Assembly: GCF_021018805.1 (NCBI RefSeq)
Contig: NC_086247.1
Span: 145,967,378-146,031,377, forward strand
DNA length: 64,000 bases
Origin: Prinia subflava
Taxonomy: Eukaryota; Chordata; Aves; Passeriformes; Cisticolidae
Reading direction: 5' to 3'
Below the pieces are notes generated by a model, which worked only from the letters and a program-made list of their open reading frames with translations, was not told the origin of the DNA and did no database searches. Shown here piece after piece: positions 1-11,200 of this stretch; the first letter of the stretch is position 1; every line of letters begins with the position of its first letter. The position numbers and the translations under genes were made by a program.

Positions 1-282
1 CAATTATCAGGAGCATGTATTAAAAAGCAAACCCCTAATAAGGAGCTATTTCTCTTTGACTGGTGCTCCAAATGCTTTACCACTTTGATACAGCTGGCTG
101 ACAGACTGGGGACCTGGGAATAGGAAGCCTAATCACTTGCCAAATATCCCACAACCGAGTGACACGACCAAGCACTGTTTCTGAACAGTTGAAGATCTGT
201 TTTCAATCTGTCAAATGCCAAGGAGAAACACCTGGAGACCTTTTTTTTTTTTCCCAGGCCTTCTAGGACCTTTAAAAGGTTC

Positions 283-301
283 TTTTTTTTTTTTTTTTTT
301 T
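283..301 (+). repeat. T19 homopolymer
   Basis: Nineteen T; a second run of 12 T lies at 241-252. Simple intronic tracts, polyA in the transcript. Confidence 0.9.
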
Positions 302-1468
302 AAGAATAGCAGTAGCTAAGAAAACTGCTCTCACACCAGGCTGGGAAATGCCACTCTATCATTAGACAACTCATCATTAACAACTGGCTGAAGACATATT
401 AATGGGCTAGTTTTGAGTCAAAGTACACACAGCCATAAGCTACATAGACTACAAAAGTGATGAAAGAGCCAAATCATTCCCAGTTCACACCAGAGAAAAA
501 AGACCCTTCTGATGCTGGTCAGGCATTTAGGGGTTATTTTTCCCAGCCTAAAATTTTTGTATAGGCTGAACTTAACACAAGCAAGAGCACCCAGACTAAG
601 CAATAAATAAATAAAATGCAGAAATAGTTCCCTTCCTGTGATAGAAAGATACTGCTACACTGCTTCAGTCAGCCACGATCTTCTGTGCCTAACAGTATAT
701 GAAAAGTCAGAACAGCAAGAAGAAAACCTGCAGAAAAAGCAGCCAATTCCATTTAATCCCATGCATTAACACAATTCTTACATGAAGTATCTCCTCACCT
801 GCCTGAAAGGAGAACTAAGGCATGGAGAAGGACTGGCCAAACAGAGTCCCAACCATACCCATGGTGCATGAAGTTTCACTGGGAGTGACAAAAGCACAGC
901 TTGGATCACACTGAATCAGTGTTGAATCACAACTACATGGTTTTTAATTAAACCACCCATCCGCTCATTATGAAAAAAAAAATAAAAACTGTGGGTCAAA
1001 CCTACAGCAAATCAATCCAAGCAAATCATGGAATGGACATGTCTAATACTCACAGAAATACCTTCATTTTAATGCGTTGTCTGCAAGATACAGTACATAG
1101 ATAAACAATGTTTTAGGTAAAGTTTCCTGGTTTACTTTTCAGCTGCCAGTCTGAGAGGTTTTTGTACAGGGAATTGTAGCAAAGACTGGACATGCAGAGA
1201 AAACACCAAAAGAAAAGGCGCCTGTTGGGAAATATTAGAGATAAAAACTTGTGATGGCCCAAAGCTCCTGGAGGAGCACTTCCCAGCTGGACACCAGCTA
1301 CGGTATAGAAAATCAGTACCAGGTCTCAGAAATCTGCACAACTAGAACTTCCCTTCTTGTGCCACATCTGGCCTTTCTAGTTCATACTCCTTGAAGCTTA
1401 AAACTACTGGCAAGTCAAATCCCTCTTGTGTCCTGCCTGAAGCTCCTGGTAAGTCTTTATTAAGACAA

Positions 1469-1489
1469 CCCCCACTCCCTCCCACCCCC
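1469..1489 (-). other. Canonical G-quadruplex motif on the RNA-sense strand
   Basis: The minus strand reads G5-T-G3-A-G3-AGT-G5, with loops of 1, 1 and 3 nt. It lies in intron of the minus-strand transcript, so it could form as RNA as well as DNA. Confidence 0.8.
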
Positions 1490-2227
1490 ACCACTCCTTA
1501 CTCAAGAGCCAAACCTCTGCAATAAAAGCATATTCTAAGTGGTCCAACTTTTCAACAGAGGGGATGTGACTTCTCAAAGTATTAAACTGTACAGCTCTGC
1601 AAGCTTGCCTCCCAATTCAAGAGACTGCATTTTCATATGAAATCTGACTCTTTCTCTTTGTAAAGCACTTTAGTGGTGTCACAGCTGTTTTTATGAGGAA
1701 ACTGGGCTCCAAGATACTCTGTAACACCAACATCCTACAGATACCAATTCTGCACTGTAACATTCACGATGGCAGAGAAACTCTCCTTTGAGAGTTAACA
1801 AGAGTGACAAGCAACAAACGCTCTGCTTTCTGGGTGTTCAGGAGCTGCACTCTTCAACACACAATTTAAAAGTCTCCTGAGGAAAAGGAGAAACCTGTTC
1901 TTCGGTCTACAACAGAAAATACTTTACTGCACTTTAGCTCCAAGTTATCCATAGCAAAGTCAGATTCAATTTAAGTAAGTATCTTTTCGCCCTTTCATGC
2001 ATTTTATGAGAAGCCCATAAGATGTATTATCTGTGTCTGCTTTGGCTGTCACCTTAATTCTCACTTGCTAAGTGTGCCCACACATGCCCCTTAATTTCCT
2101 TTTCCCAGTAATCAAATATGCCCTAGAAGAGTACAGCACAGCCCACCTCCTGACCCCAATCCATGAAACAGTCTGTCCCTACAGGGACCATGCTCACTGG
2201 AGGTCTGGGAGGACACAGTTTATTACT

Positions 2228-2612
2228 CATGGGCAGGGACACCTTCCACTATCCATGTCTGCTCAAATCCTCATCCAATCTGGCCTTCCACACTTCCAGG
2301 ATGGGGCATCCACAGCTTCTCTGGGCACTCCATTCCAGTTCCTCACCATGCTCACAGGAAAAAATTTCTTCCTAATATCCAGTATAAATCTATCCTTCTC
2401 CACTGTGAAGTGATTCCCCTTGTCCTATCAGTCCATGCCCTTGAAAAAAGTCCCTTTCAGCTCTCTTGTAGCCCTTTAGGAAGGTTCTGTAAGATCTCCT
2501 TGGAGTCTTTTCCAGGCAGAATAGCCCCAACCTTCTCAGCCTGTCTTCAGAGGGCAGGTGCTGCAGTCCCCTTACCAACTTTGTGGCCTCCTCTGGACAT
2601 ATTTCAACAATT
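2228..2612 (-). mobile_element. CR1 LINE fragment, 5'- and 3'-truncated
   Basis: Read on the minus strand, this gives typical CR1 3'-region text: ccagaggaggccacaaag, gaagacaggctgag, ggttggggct, ggacaaggggaatcac, gatattaggaagaaattt, tggatgccccatcctgg and aaggtgtccctgcccatg. It lacks the terminal ATTCTRTG octamers, so the 3' end has been lost or interrupted, which is unusual because CR1 copies normally keep that end. Many substitutions show an old copy. The open frames across it on either strand are remnants and are not called as genes. CR1 is the main LINE of birds and other reptiles. Confidence 0.9.
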
Positions 2613-4399
2613 CCTTACAATTAAGAAATTAATGTCCATTTGTGAAATATTTCCAGAGCAAAATCTTTCAGGTTATGGCAGGCAGAGTCCTTCTTCAACA
2701 GCATTTACATTAATGCTGCTTCAGAGGTCTTGCCCGTTTTGCTGTGGTACCTGGGCATTCAGAAATGGCTCCTGCAGCTCCCTCAGCCCACTCCATGCCT
2801 CCTTCAAACAGTGGGACACAAATAAACACCAAAGCCATTCTCCTGTCTCTTAAAAAGTGTACAGGGCAAGAGTTCCTTTGTCAAGGATTGGGGAAAGGGC
2901 TCCTCCCTCATCAACTTCCCACACAAATAGCAAAATTCTTGGTGTTTGCCATTCCTGACATATTTAGATGAAAGGCGCTAAAGAGCTTTCAAGTCAAATA
3001 TTTTTAATTAAACTTGAACATATACATGCAAGTAGAAACATGTACAAACATAAAGCAAAGTTGATAAGATTACATTATCAAACAAGAATCATCTCAATCA
3101 GTATCTTTTTTTCTGTATTTAGAACTCCGCGTTCATTTCACACTTCCCAGTTGCTTGAAATAAGAATGAAGTTGTCCATCTTCCATTTCCATCTTGTTTT
3201 TTGCAATCCAAGGACATTTTTTGTGACAGGCTTTTCCAACAGATGAACTTGCCAGCTGTTTTTTCAAGCTTTTCATATGAAGCATTTCAGGTTTTCAGGA
3301 ATTAGGATCATTCGCAAGATACTGCTTGTATCGCAACAGGGAACACCAAGATTTTTATGTATTTTTATCTATATATGTATTTAAGAAAAAACCCTCATTG
3401 TGCAGCCTTCCACAGAGGCAAAGATTGATGTGTTCTTGGTGCAGCATAAGAACCAGCATTTTCAGGCCTTTGGGACAGACACACAGCTCTCTGAGCATGG
3501 CAGGACATTTTCTGGCTAAGAGAGAAATCATCCAACAACAACAACATAAGATGACAATGATACAGAGATTTTAAGATATTGTAAATTACCACAGAACCTC
3601 CAACTAAATAGAAAACACGTTCAGCACTTATTAAATATGATCTTAAGATATGTAAGGTTATAGCTGGTACAAACCTGTTCTTCCAGGACTAAAACAACTC
3701 TGAATATATTGACTTAAGGAATTCAGTCGCATTTGGAACTAGAACTCTTAACAGACAGATGACAGAGAGCTCAAAAAGCACTGCAAACAGCCAAGGTGTT
3801 AGAAAACATGACTCACCAAGAGAGAATGAAAGATAGAGCTCAGAAGCAGTTCAGGTATCTTTAAAAAGAGAGACAGGCACAAAGAGAGAGAAATATTCCC
3901 CATCTCTCTTCAAGTATAATACATATAGTCAGAAATTCAAAATTACAGCAAAAAGATGTGATTTGGTCACTAAGAAAATTCTCTTAAATATACATATTTG
4001 ATACTGCAATAGATGACCTAGGAAATCTGCAATAATGAGATCTCAGAAAAAGGTTGGACATATGTGTCAGGAATATGACAGAGTTCATCCTCCTCCTTCA
4101 AGATAAATTAGTTCAACAGTCTTTTCACCTTTTTTCTATAATTTTATGATCACATTTTGCAGTGATTTATTAGGGTATTTCCTTCCTACACTCACTGACT
4201 TTATACTAACAAGTAACTTTAGGATTGACCTCAGGCTCCTTAGCAAGCCCACCAAGTCTCAGATGCTTTATTAGTAAAATTTACAAGTATAAATACTCAA
4301 TGAATACACTGAGCTCTTATATCTGAAAAGAAAAGCTCTGAAGAAATGCCACAAAAACAGAGCATACCAGATCCATTGAAAGATATCTGGTTCTCCTTG

Positions 4400-4548
4400 G
4401 AAAAAATACCAGGAAAAAACTAAAAACAAAGCAACAACAACAACAACAAACCCCCATACAAACAAAAAAACCCAAAAAACCCAAAACCAACCAACCCCCT
4501 TCCCCCAAAAAAACCCAATCCAAAACCAAGCCAGCAACAAAAAATCCA
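4400..4548. repeat. A/C-rich low-complexity tract with (CAA)6
   Basis: Runs of aaaac, (caa)6 at 4432-4449, then alternating A and C blocks such as ccaaccaaccccc. The long minus-strand frames here (Gly/Val/Phe/Trp runs) are composition artefacts. Confidence 0.85.
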
Positions 4549-4687
4549 AGTCCATGTGCTTTTAAATACTGTCTAATTTTCCAGGAACATAACATTTAAA
4601 GGAGTAATTAAAATGGAAAACTATTCACTTTACTGCTATTCCTGTATAAATTATATGTATATTAGAAAGGGATGGGCAAATCAGTAT

Positions 4688-4710
4688 GGGGGGGGGAGGT
4701 GAAGGGTGGG
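4688..4710 (+). other. G-rich run, possible G-quadruplex (template strand)
   Basis: Nine consecutive G (4688-4696) followed by aggtgaagggtggg. It satisfies a G3+ four-run pattern if the first run is split. Intronic; on the strand opposite the transcript. Confidence 0.6.
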
Positions 4711-6109
4711 ATTTATTTAAAAAATAAAAAAAAAACATCAAGAGAAAAATCATTACTGGGAGTACCTAATGTGTCACCTTGATACACAGACTTAGTTTGA
4801 CATACTGGATATGCTGAATCATTTTCTACTTTCATTTTTCTGAAGAAGTCATAAATTAAGTCATCTTATGTATCAGAAAAACTGAACAAATTAAAATATT
4901 GTCGGAATTTACATGGCAATTCTGAAAATTCCAAAAGTAAAATCTTCTCACGAAAGAGTACTGTGGAAACAGATGAAAGACCATTTTATCTTTAAAGGAC
5001 CCAAGGGTATTTCTACCTGCAGGTCAGAGATCTCCAGTAGCTGTGCCCAGCAGCACAGACAAAAGCTCAGCCTGGTAAAGACACCATCCTCAAGAAAAGA
5101 AGCCATTCTCTTCTGCCAGGATCTGTACTCCACAGATCTCATCAACACACCACACTGCTAAACTTACACAAAAACATTAGCAGCAACACCAAACCATTGA
5201 ATCCTGATTCTACAGATGGCCCCACTGAATCAGTAAGTCCTTGTTACAGCTTCTGGTTTAGGCCAGCCTGGTCTGGAGAGAGCTGGGACAGCTCTGGACT
5301 GGAGCAGCTCCCGCAGCTGAGAGCTCCCCGTGCATGTGCATGGCTGCAACAGCAGAGCCTTGCCAGGTCTTTACTTGAACCCAGGCATCTCCAAAATGGA
5401 ACCTGCATTCTGTCTAATCATGAGCCATCTCATTTGTACAAATGTATTCCAAACATCTCTGCACAAAAAAGCCCAAGAAAGGGAAAGAGTACAGGGAATT
5501 AGACAGAAAGCAAGGGCGGGGATGCTTAGCTGCAGGATAGAGCCAGTGTGCATAGGTAAGAGATACCAGTAACCCTTTGCTAAAGACAAGGAGAAAGAGG
5601 AAGCACTATTACATGCTAAGGAGAATGGCTAGGGAAAATGAGATTTGGCTTTTGCTTTATATTAAGTGCTCAGGTGAAAGTTGTGAAAATAAATAAAGCA
5701 TGTGGCAGGACTAAAGCAGTCGAAATTAAGTATGATCTTCAATCGTGATAGTATTTGGTGTCCAAGCACCTTTTAACTCTTCTTTTAAATCCTGTCAAAA
5801 ATGGAAAGAAGATTGTCTGCCCTGCTGCTCAATATTTATTTTTTCCTGGTGTCGTCACAGAAATAAAGCCACAGATTCAGCTTGCCACTAACTGATTAAA
5901 AATTAATCAACTATCTTGATCAGTGTTAACAGCTAATTGCAATGCTTGCTTTCACTCTCCCACAGCTGGCAGGAAACTTAAAAAGTCTATGGCAACATGG
6001 AAACAGTGCCAAAGGCTACATGTAAAGAACCTGCTTCCCCCTACTGAAACCAGTATCTGAAAGTTAAGGAGGACAGGGTAAATCTGCTTCTGTACACAAT
6101 GAAAGAGGA

Positions 6110-6640
6110 GTTACACATGCATTTAATTAAGCTAATTGAGCTTGCTTACCATGAGACTTATCTGAAACAAATCATTCATGGTCTTCTGAAATAGAGCATT
6201 GTGATAAAAATTATTTCATTGTGAATGCTGCCATGGGCACTGATAATTATTTGTTACGAGGAGCTGCATACAGTTGTGACTGGCATTGTTTTGTTTCACC
6301 ACATAATAAAAGAAGTTGTGCATGACTGCTTTATTCAATTATGCATGAATCACAAACCTGTCATACCTCTTGCAGGCCACTGGGATTCCTGCAGACATAC
6401 TTATATATAAATATTTTTAGCTCAACAGAATTAATTTCTTTCAGCTTCCTGCACTTAATTCTTCTGTACTTAAGTTACCACATCTGAGGAATTAGAACTG
6501 ACAACAACCTGAAGTGCAGGATGTCTATACAGTCAATAATGCCCTGTATGTTAATATTTGTTAAGACCATACAGTCATTATGCAATTCACAGTTGTGAGT
6601 GTAATTAAGTTTTATGAGCTGTAGAAAAACATTAATAAAA
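6110..6640. promoter_or_regulatory. Possible conserved non-coding element (enhancer-like)
   Basis: Dense homeodomain and POU/octamer-like words in non-repetitive sequence: atttaattaagctaattgag (6121-6140), ataattatttg (about 6244), caattatgcatgaatcac (about 6336-6353) and cattatgcaattcac (about 6576-6590). The texture is that of vertebrate developmental enhancers. Inference only; conservation was not tested. Confidence 0.35.
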
Positions 6641-7660
6641 AGTAGTTAAGACTTTGGCACTTCAGCTTTCCATTTCTACAGAGTAAAGCCTAGCCTCCAA
6701 GGCCTTGTTCAGTCCCTGTTACACACTTATTTGTTTTCCCTATAAAATTCTGCAAATAATTTAAAAGCATTCTTCCAGAAAAACACCTTCAATGTGCTGC
6801 TACATCAGCTCATTCTTTCCTCCTCAGCATAAACCCAAGGACAGACTTCAAACACTGACAACATGATCTCTATGTCTCTTCATCTTAGTTTCTTTAGAGC
6901 CCTAATAAATTAGCTTGCCTTTTCATTAAGACAGAAGAAATTTGGTCGAGAGACTTCCTCACCAAAACTCCAGAATTTAAATAGGCACACTGTCCTCAAG
7001 ACCATCACTGTGAGTCCTCCACACCAGTGCTCAAGGGACACACTGCAGATAAAAGACCCCTCATCAAGAGATAAGGAAATCTCATTTAGATGCAGAAGTG
7101 AAATGGTAACATTTTAAACCCAGCCTATAACAGAAAACACCCTTCTCCAACAAACTGCTTAAATTAGTTTCATAACATGCTTCCTAATAAAAACCATCTT
7201 CCCCTGAGTAGAAACCATACTAATACCAACATCTGCACACAACTAAATTAGGTGGCCTCACTTACCAAATGAGCAGGTCCTTTTTAACCAAACTGTAATT
7301 ACAGTCACCTAAATCCTTTTCTCTGAGCAATTATCAGACCTATCAACCTTAAGCAAAAGGAGCTCAGTTGAGCAGTCTTTCAGATTTCAGACTCCAAGTA
7401 ACAACTTAAAGAAAGGAGTATTTCAATATGATTTCATTGGTAACTGCCTGGCAGTAAAGCATTACAGGAAACACTAACTGTTTAATAACTGCTAATAAAT
7501 TACAGTTCTGAAAATATAATATATAGACTATTAGGTATGCTAAACCTGTTCCTTCCCTCACCAGCTCAGGCCCATTTTTTATTTCGGGGTTACACAGAGC
7601 CAAACACACAGAAACAAACCACGAGGAGACACATAGATGAGACGAGCCTTGTAAACTTAC

Positions 7661-8296
7661 CCCTCCTGACAACTTAATGACCCTGACTTTGCTGCCGACA
7701 TGGGGCCCATCACTACCACTGTTTGTCCGCTGCATGACAGTCCTTTTCACCCCTGGCTTCTGCTCCTGGGGCCTGGCGGGGACGGAGGCCACCCGGGCGG
7801 CCGGTGGGGCGGGCAGCGCTGCTGCAGCGGGTTTGCTCTGCAGCGCTTTCTGCGGCGCCTGAGGCTGACCCGCAGGAACTGTTCTAGTGGGCCTCAGCTG
7901 CTTCACGGCCTTCATCTGCTGTCCCTGGTACTGCCCGTCCCCCGCGGCCTGCGGGAAGTCGGAGGGTTTGGGGTGGATGTTGGCCACGACCGCGTCTTGC
8001 TTTCTGACGAGGAGTCTGTTCTTCACGTTGTGCCTGGTCTGCAGGCCGGAGTGGGGGATGTAGGGGCTGCCGTTGGCGGGGAACTCGGAGGAGTCCTCCT
8101 CGTGCTGCATGTAGGACTGCTGGGAGCAAGGCTGCTGCTGCTGCTGCTGTGCAAGTCTCTCCAGCAACTCTCTCTTCCTGGCCCCAGCCTGCTGCTGCCG
8201 TCTCAGCTCCTTCTGCTTCAGGATCTCCTCTCTCAGGCGCTTCTGCTCTTCTATCTTCAAACGATACAATCGAGTTTCTTCATCTTCATCTGGATA
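7661..8296 (-). CDS. RBM33: RBM33 coding exon (window exon 13), charged helix and basic tail
   Basis: 636-nt (212-codon) phase-0 exon, the largest seen. Acceptor cctttgtag|TATCCAGAT; donor GGAGGG|gtaagt. It starts YPDEDEETRLYRLKIEEQKR, continues LREEILKQKELRRQQQAGAR with heptad-like charged spacing that predicts a long helix or coiled coil, then KRELLERLA with Gln6. It goes on to NVKNRLLVRKQD, YQGQQMKAVKQLRPTRTVP and PGVKRTVMQRTNSGSDGPH, ending GSKVRVIKLSGG. These words are shared with mammalian RBM33, where KVRVIKLSGGG is followed by further linker and the RRM. The helix resembles the protein's known self-association or partner region only by inference. Reading past the donor adds 84 intronic codons before a stop at 7406. 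Confidence 0.96.
8133..8150 (-). repeat. RBM33: Short CAG tract encoding Gln6
   Basis: Six Gln codons following the charged helix in exon 13 (LAQ then Gln run, then PCSQQS). The human protein also has a short Gln run here. Confidence 0.85.
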
Positions 8297-11200
8297 CTAC
8301 AAAGGAAAAAACAAATGAATTGATAAAATTCTAAACAGATGCCTAGCTTGGTCAAAACAACGTGAAATTGTTTCAGATGTTGTAAAGCTGTAACTCTGAA
8401 GAGCTTTTTAAATTTTCCCTCATACCAAAGCAAGGCTATGGGTGGAGTGTATCTGCTGCTAAGGTTTATTTGCTATTCATTGCAGACAAACAGCTCAAAT
8501 CTGGTTTAGGACTTAGATATACTACTTCCTAGACAGAAAAGCTTTAATACCACTTGAGAAATCTGATCAGAATACTAAAAAAAAAAATAATAAAAAGTTT
8601 TACAAATTGGAACTAATTTAAAAGTTTCCAAAACCAATTAAACTATTAATATAATTCAAGATATCAAAATATGTTTCAAATAGAAGGTAACAATACAGAG
8701 GCAACCCACTGTCACACAGGTTTTATCTTGCTCTTTTCTGACAAAGTAACAAAAGGTAGGGTGGTAAATGACCTGAAAGGCCCTGATTAGAACTATTGAT
8801 TTTTCTCACAGAATTTTAAGCCTGATCTCAAACTCATTTGTCACACAATAATTGGTTATAATGAACAGCACAAGTCAATCTCTCTGACCTTGAACTCATG
8901 CACTCTCTTCAGAATCAAAATGTTGCCAAATGCGGTGTTGGAATATTAATGGTATATAGAGAATGCCTTTAATATTCCAGCCCTGGGCCCCTCTGAATGT
9001 ACTACACACCATCAAATAACCTTTCTAAAGATTCAACTCTGGCAGAACAGGTTCTTATGAAAAGCTGTATACAAATGGACAAGAGTCAAGGAAATGCAGC
9101 TTCTCATCATCCTGGAAAAGAAATCAAATGGCTCTTGCAATAAAATCACCTATCTTTTTCAAAATTAGGAAACATACTTTTTTTTATATTATTTCTCTCT
9201 TTTTAACCATTTAAAATACTAAGTTAGACTTACAGAGAATGCTTACAAATGGTAATGAGAACAACATTCTATTCAAGATGTATTAATCACTAAAAACAGC
9301 CTCTCCAGGTAACGATACTTTTCATGCTGGTAAATTAATGCATAAAGAGTGTTAAAATATTACTCAAAACCTGGGAATCCATGATGAACCTTTATTTATC
9401 TTGCAGCAACTGGGTGCAAGCTATTTGCAACACAACTGCCATTTTTTGAACATATGTGACCCAAATGTGTGACTTGAAGGTTTGGGGGTTTTTAAATATT
9501 CAAGCCCTTTTAATCCTCGTTCACCCTAGAATCCCCTCCAACCCAAGAGAAAACCCAGCAGAACAGATTTAGCCATAATGCTGGTTCATGGATGTGAAAG
9601 CCCAGCAGAGTCAGATTTGCACTCACAGCACCCAGATGCACAAATCCTGAATGCTTGTTTCCTTCCTGAGCAGGTACTGACAGAGATTATTCTTACAGTT
9701 ACCAAAACCCAGCTCATTGTCTCAAATTAGAAGTCAAATTACAAGCATCTAATTAGCAGTCTAATTAGAAGCCTAACCAATGGCTAAAGAAGACTAACCA
9801 AACTGTATTTTTACAATTTGTATTTAATTTTTAAGTATGGGTTGTAGTTCAGGGATGAGGTCTAACACTGTTTTTTGCTACAGTTCAGTACAATTTTGCT
9901 ACATTCTACATTTTGTAGAATGCTACATCAACCCAGGAGTTATCTTTATACTTCGTGGATGATGGTGGTGATTAATAATCAGTAACTAAATTAGAGGTCT
10001 GTGCTGATAGATAGTACAGAAACTTCTACAGGAGGAAACTCAAATATTTAATCTTGTATTGAGAACTGGAGATGCTTAATTGTAGCAAAAAAAATAGAAT
10101 ATGACCCTAATGAAATACAAGGAAAGAGTAAGACCCTTAAGAATAGTTTGCAGAGGATGAGAAAACACATAAGCTCCAGCTAGGAGGATGTGCTGTTATG
10201 CAGATCCCGATGCAACTAATAAAATTTTCAGTCATTTTCAGAGACACTAAGTTATCATAATTACTACAATTGTTCAGAGGGAAAACTTGTTTCACTTAAC
10301 TTACTGAATTAGTTTATTCAACTGCTTTGGTTTAGATCATAATAGTTTAAAATTTATGTAAACAAGCCTGCTGGATGCCATGAGCCAATACTTTTGGAGG
10401 TACCTCTGTAATGTTTTTTCCCTAAAGTTCAACTGGAACATTGCAGCACTAGTCTTCAGAAGATCACCACTGCTGGCAGTGTCCTTTATTATGACGGATT
10501 TGCCTGCTCATTTTATCACCTAACAAGTTCTGAAGGCCTTGGGAGATGTAGATCACAATGTGATAGGCTCAGAACCAACTCAAAGGTTACACACAGCGGC
10601 ACAGAGATGTGTGTTTTGCAGCACACACAACTCAGTCCTGCCAGCAGACAAGAATGAACATCCCGAGGGACTCTGACTAATACACCCCTGCACCAGCCCT
10701 TAGACAGATACACTGATTCCAGCTATGCCAGAATTAAACACAGAAAGATGACTGACAAACTCTATTACCAACACAATGCAGTCTGAAGAATGCTTAGTAG
10801 AATGTTTAGGCAACTTGAACGCCGTTATAATCCAAAACCTTCCTTTCTGGAACTTAACTCAGGAAATTAGTAATGATCCCAGGAAGTCTATCCCTTCTTA
10901 AAGGTTAAAATCAAGCATCAACAGCCCTGAGGTTATACAACAACTGCAGATCAGTCTGTTAACAGGCTGACAGAAGACCTAAATCCTTCAAAAGCAAGTT
11001 ACTACTACTGCTAAATTCTCAACAAAATACCCTTGCAGCTAGAGGAAAGTCATATAAAGGCCCTGTGATGATTAACAAAATATCTCCATTAGAAGTGAGG
11101 TTTAACTCCATTTAGTTGTACAATAGCCCAACAGTACAGACAGAGAAGGACAGCAGACTCCTTATCAGGATGAAAACAGGGCCAGTCAAATCCCCTTCTC

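Larger units (their letters stand above)
1..7660 (-). other. RBM33: RBM33 intron (3' side, partial)
   Basis: Starts at donor gtaagtttac. The linker that follows KLSGG in mammals and the RRM exons were looked for and not found, so they should lie left of position 1. The stretch holds a CR1 fragment, a G-quadruplex motif, A/C-rich low complexity and a CNE-like block at about 6110-6640. Confidence 0.82.

Noticed and set aside
2072..2853. Overlapping plus-strand frames of 113 and 147 codons
   Set aside because: They cross a CR1 fragment in antisense; no CR1 or host protein is encoded on that strand.
4271..4595. Minus-strand frames resembling a membrane protein (Phe/Gly/Trp/Val-rich)
   Set aside because: Produced by A/C-rich low-complexity DNA; no splice sites or homology.
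7700..8323. 207-codon plus-strand open frame
   Set aside because: Antisense shadow of RBM33 exon 13; Leu-rich text arises from CAG-rich coding on the other strand.
9902..9922. 9-bp inverted repeat (cattctaca / tgtagaatg)
   Set aside because: Too short and common at this AT content to claim a miRNA precursor or regulatory hairpin.
9961..10012. C/D-box snoRNA-like words (gatgatgg ... ctgat)
   Set aside because: Boxes do not match RTGATGA/CTGA consensus with a terminal stem; likely chance.
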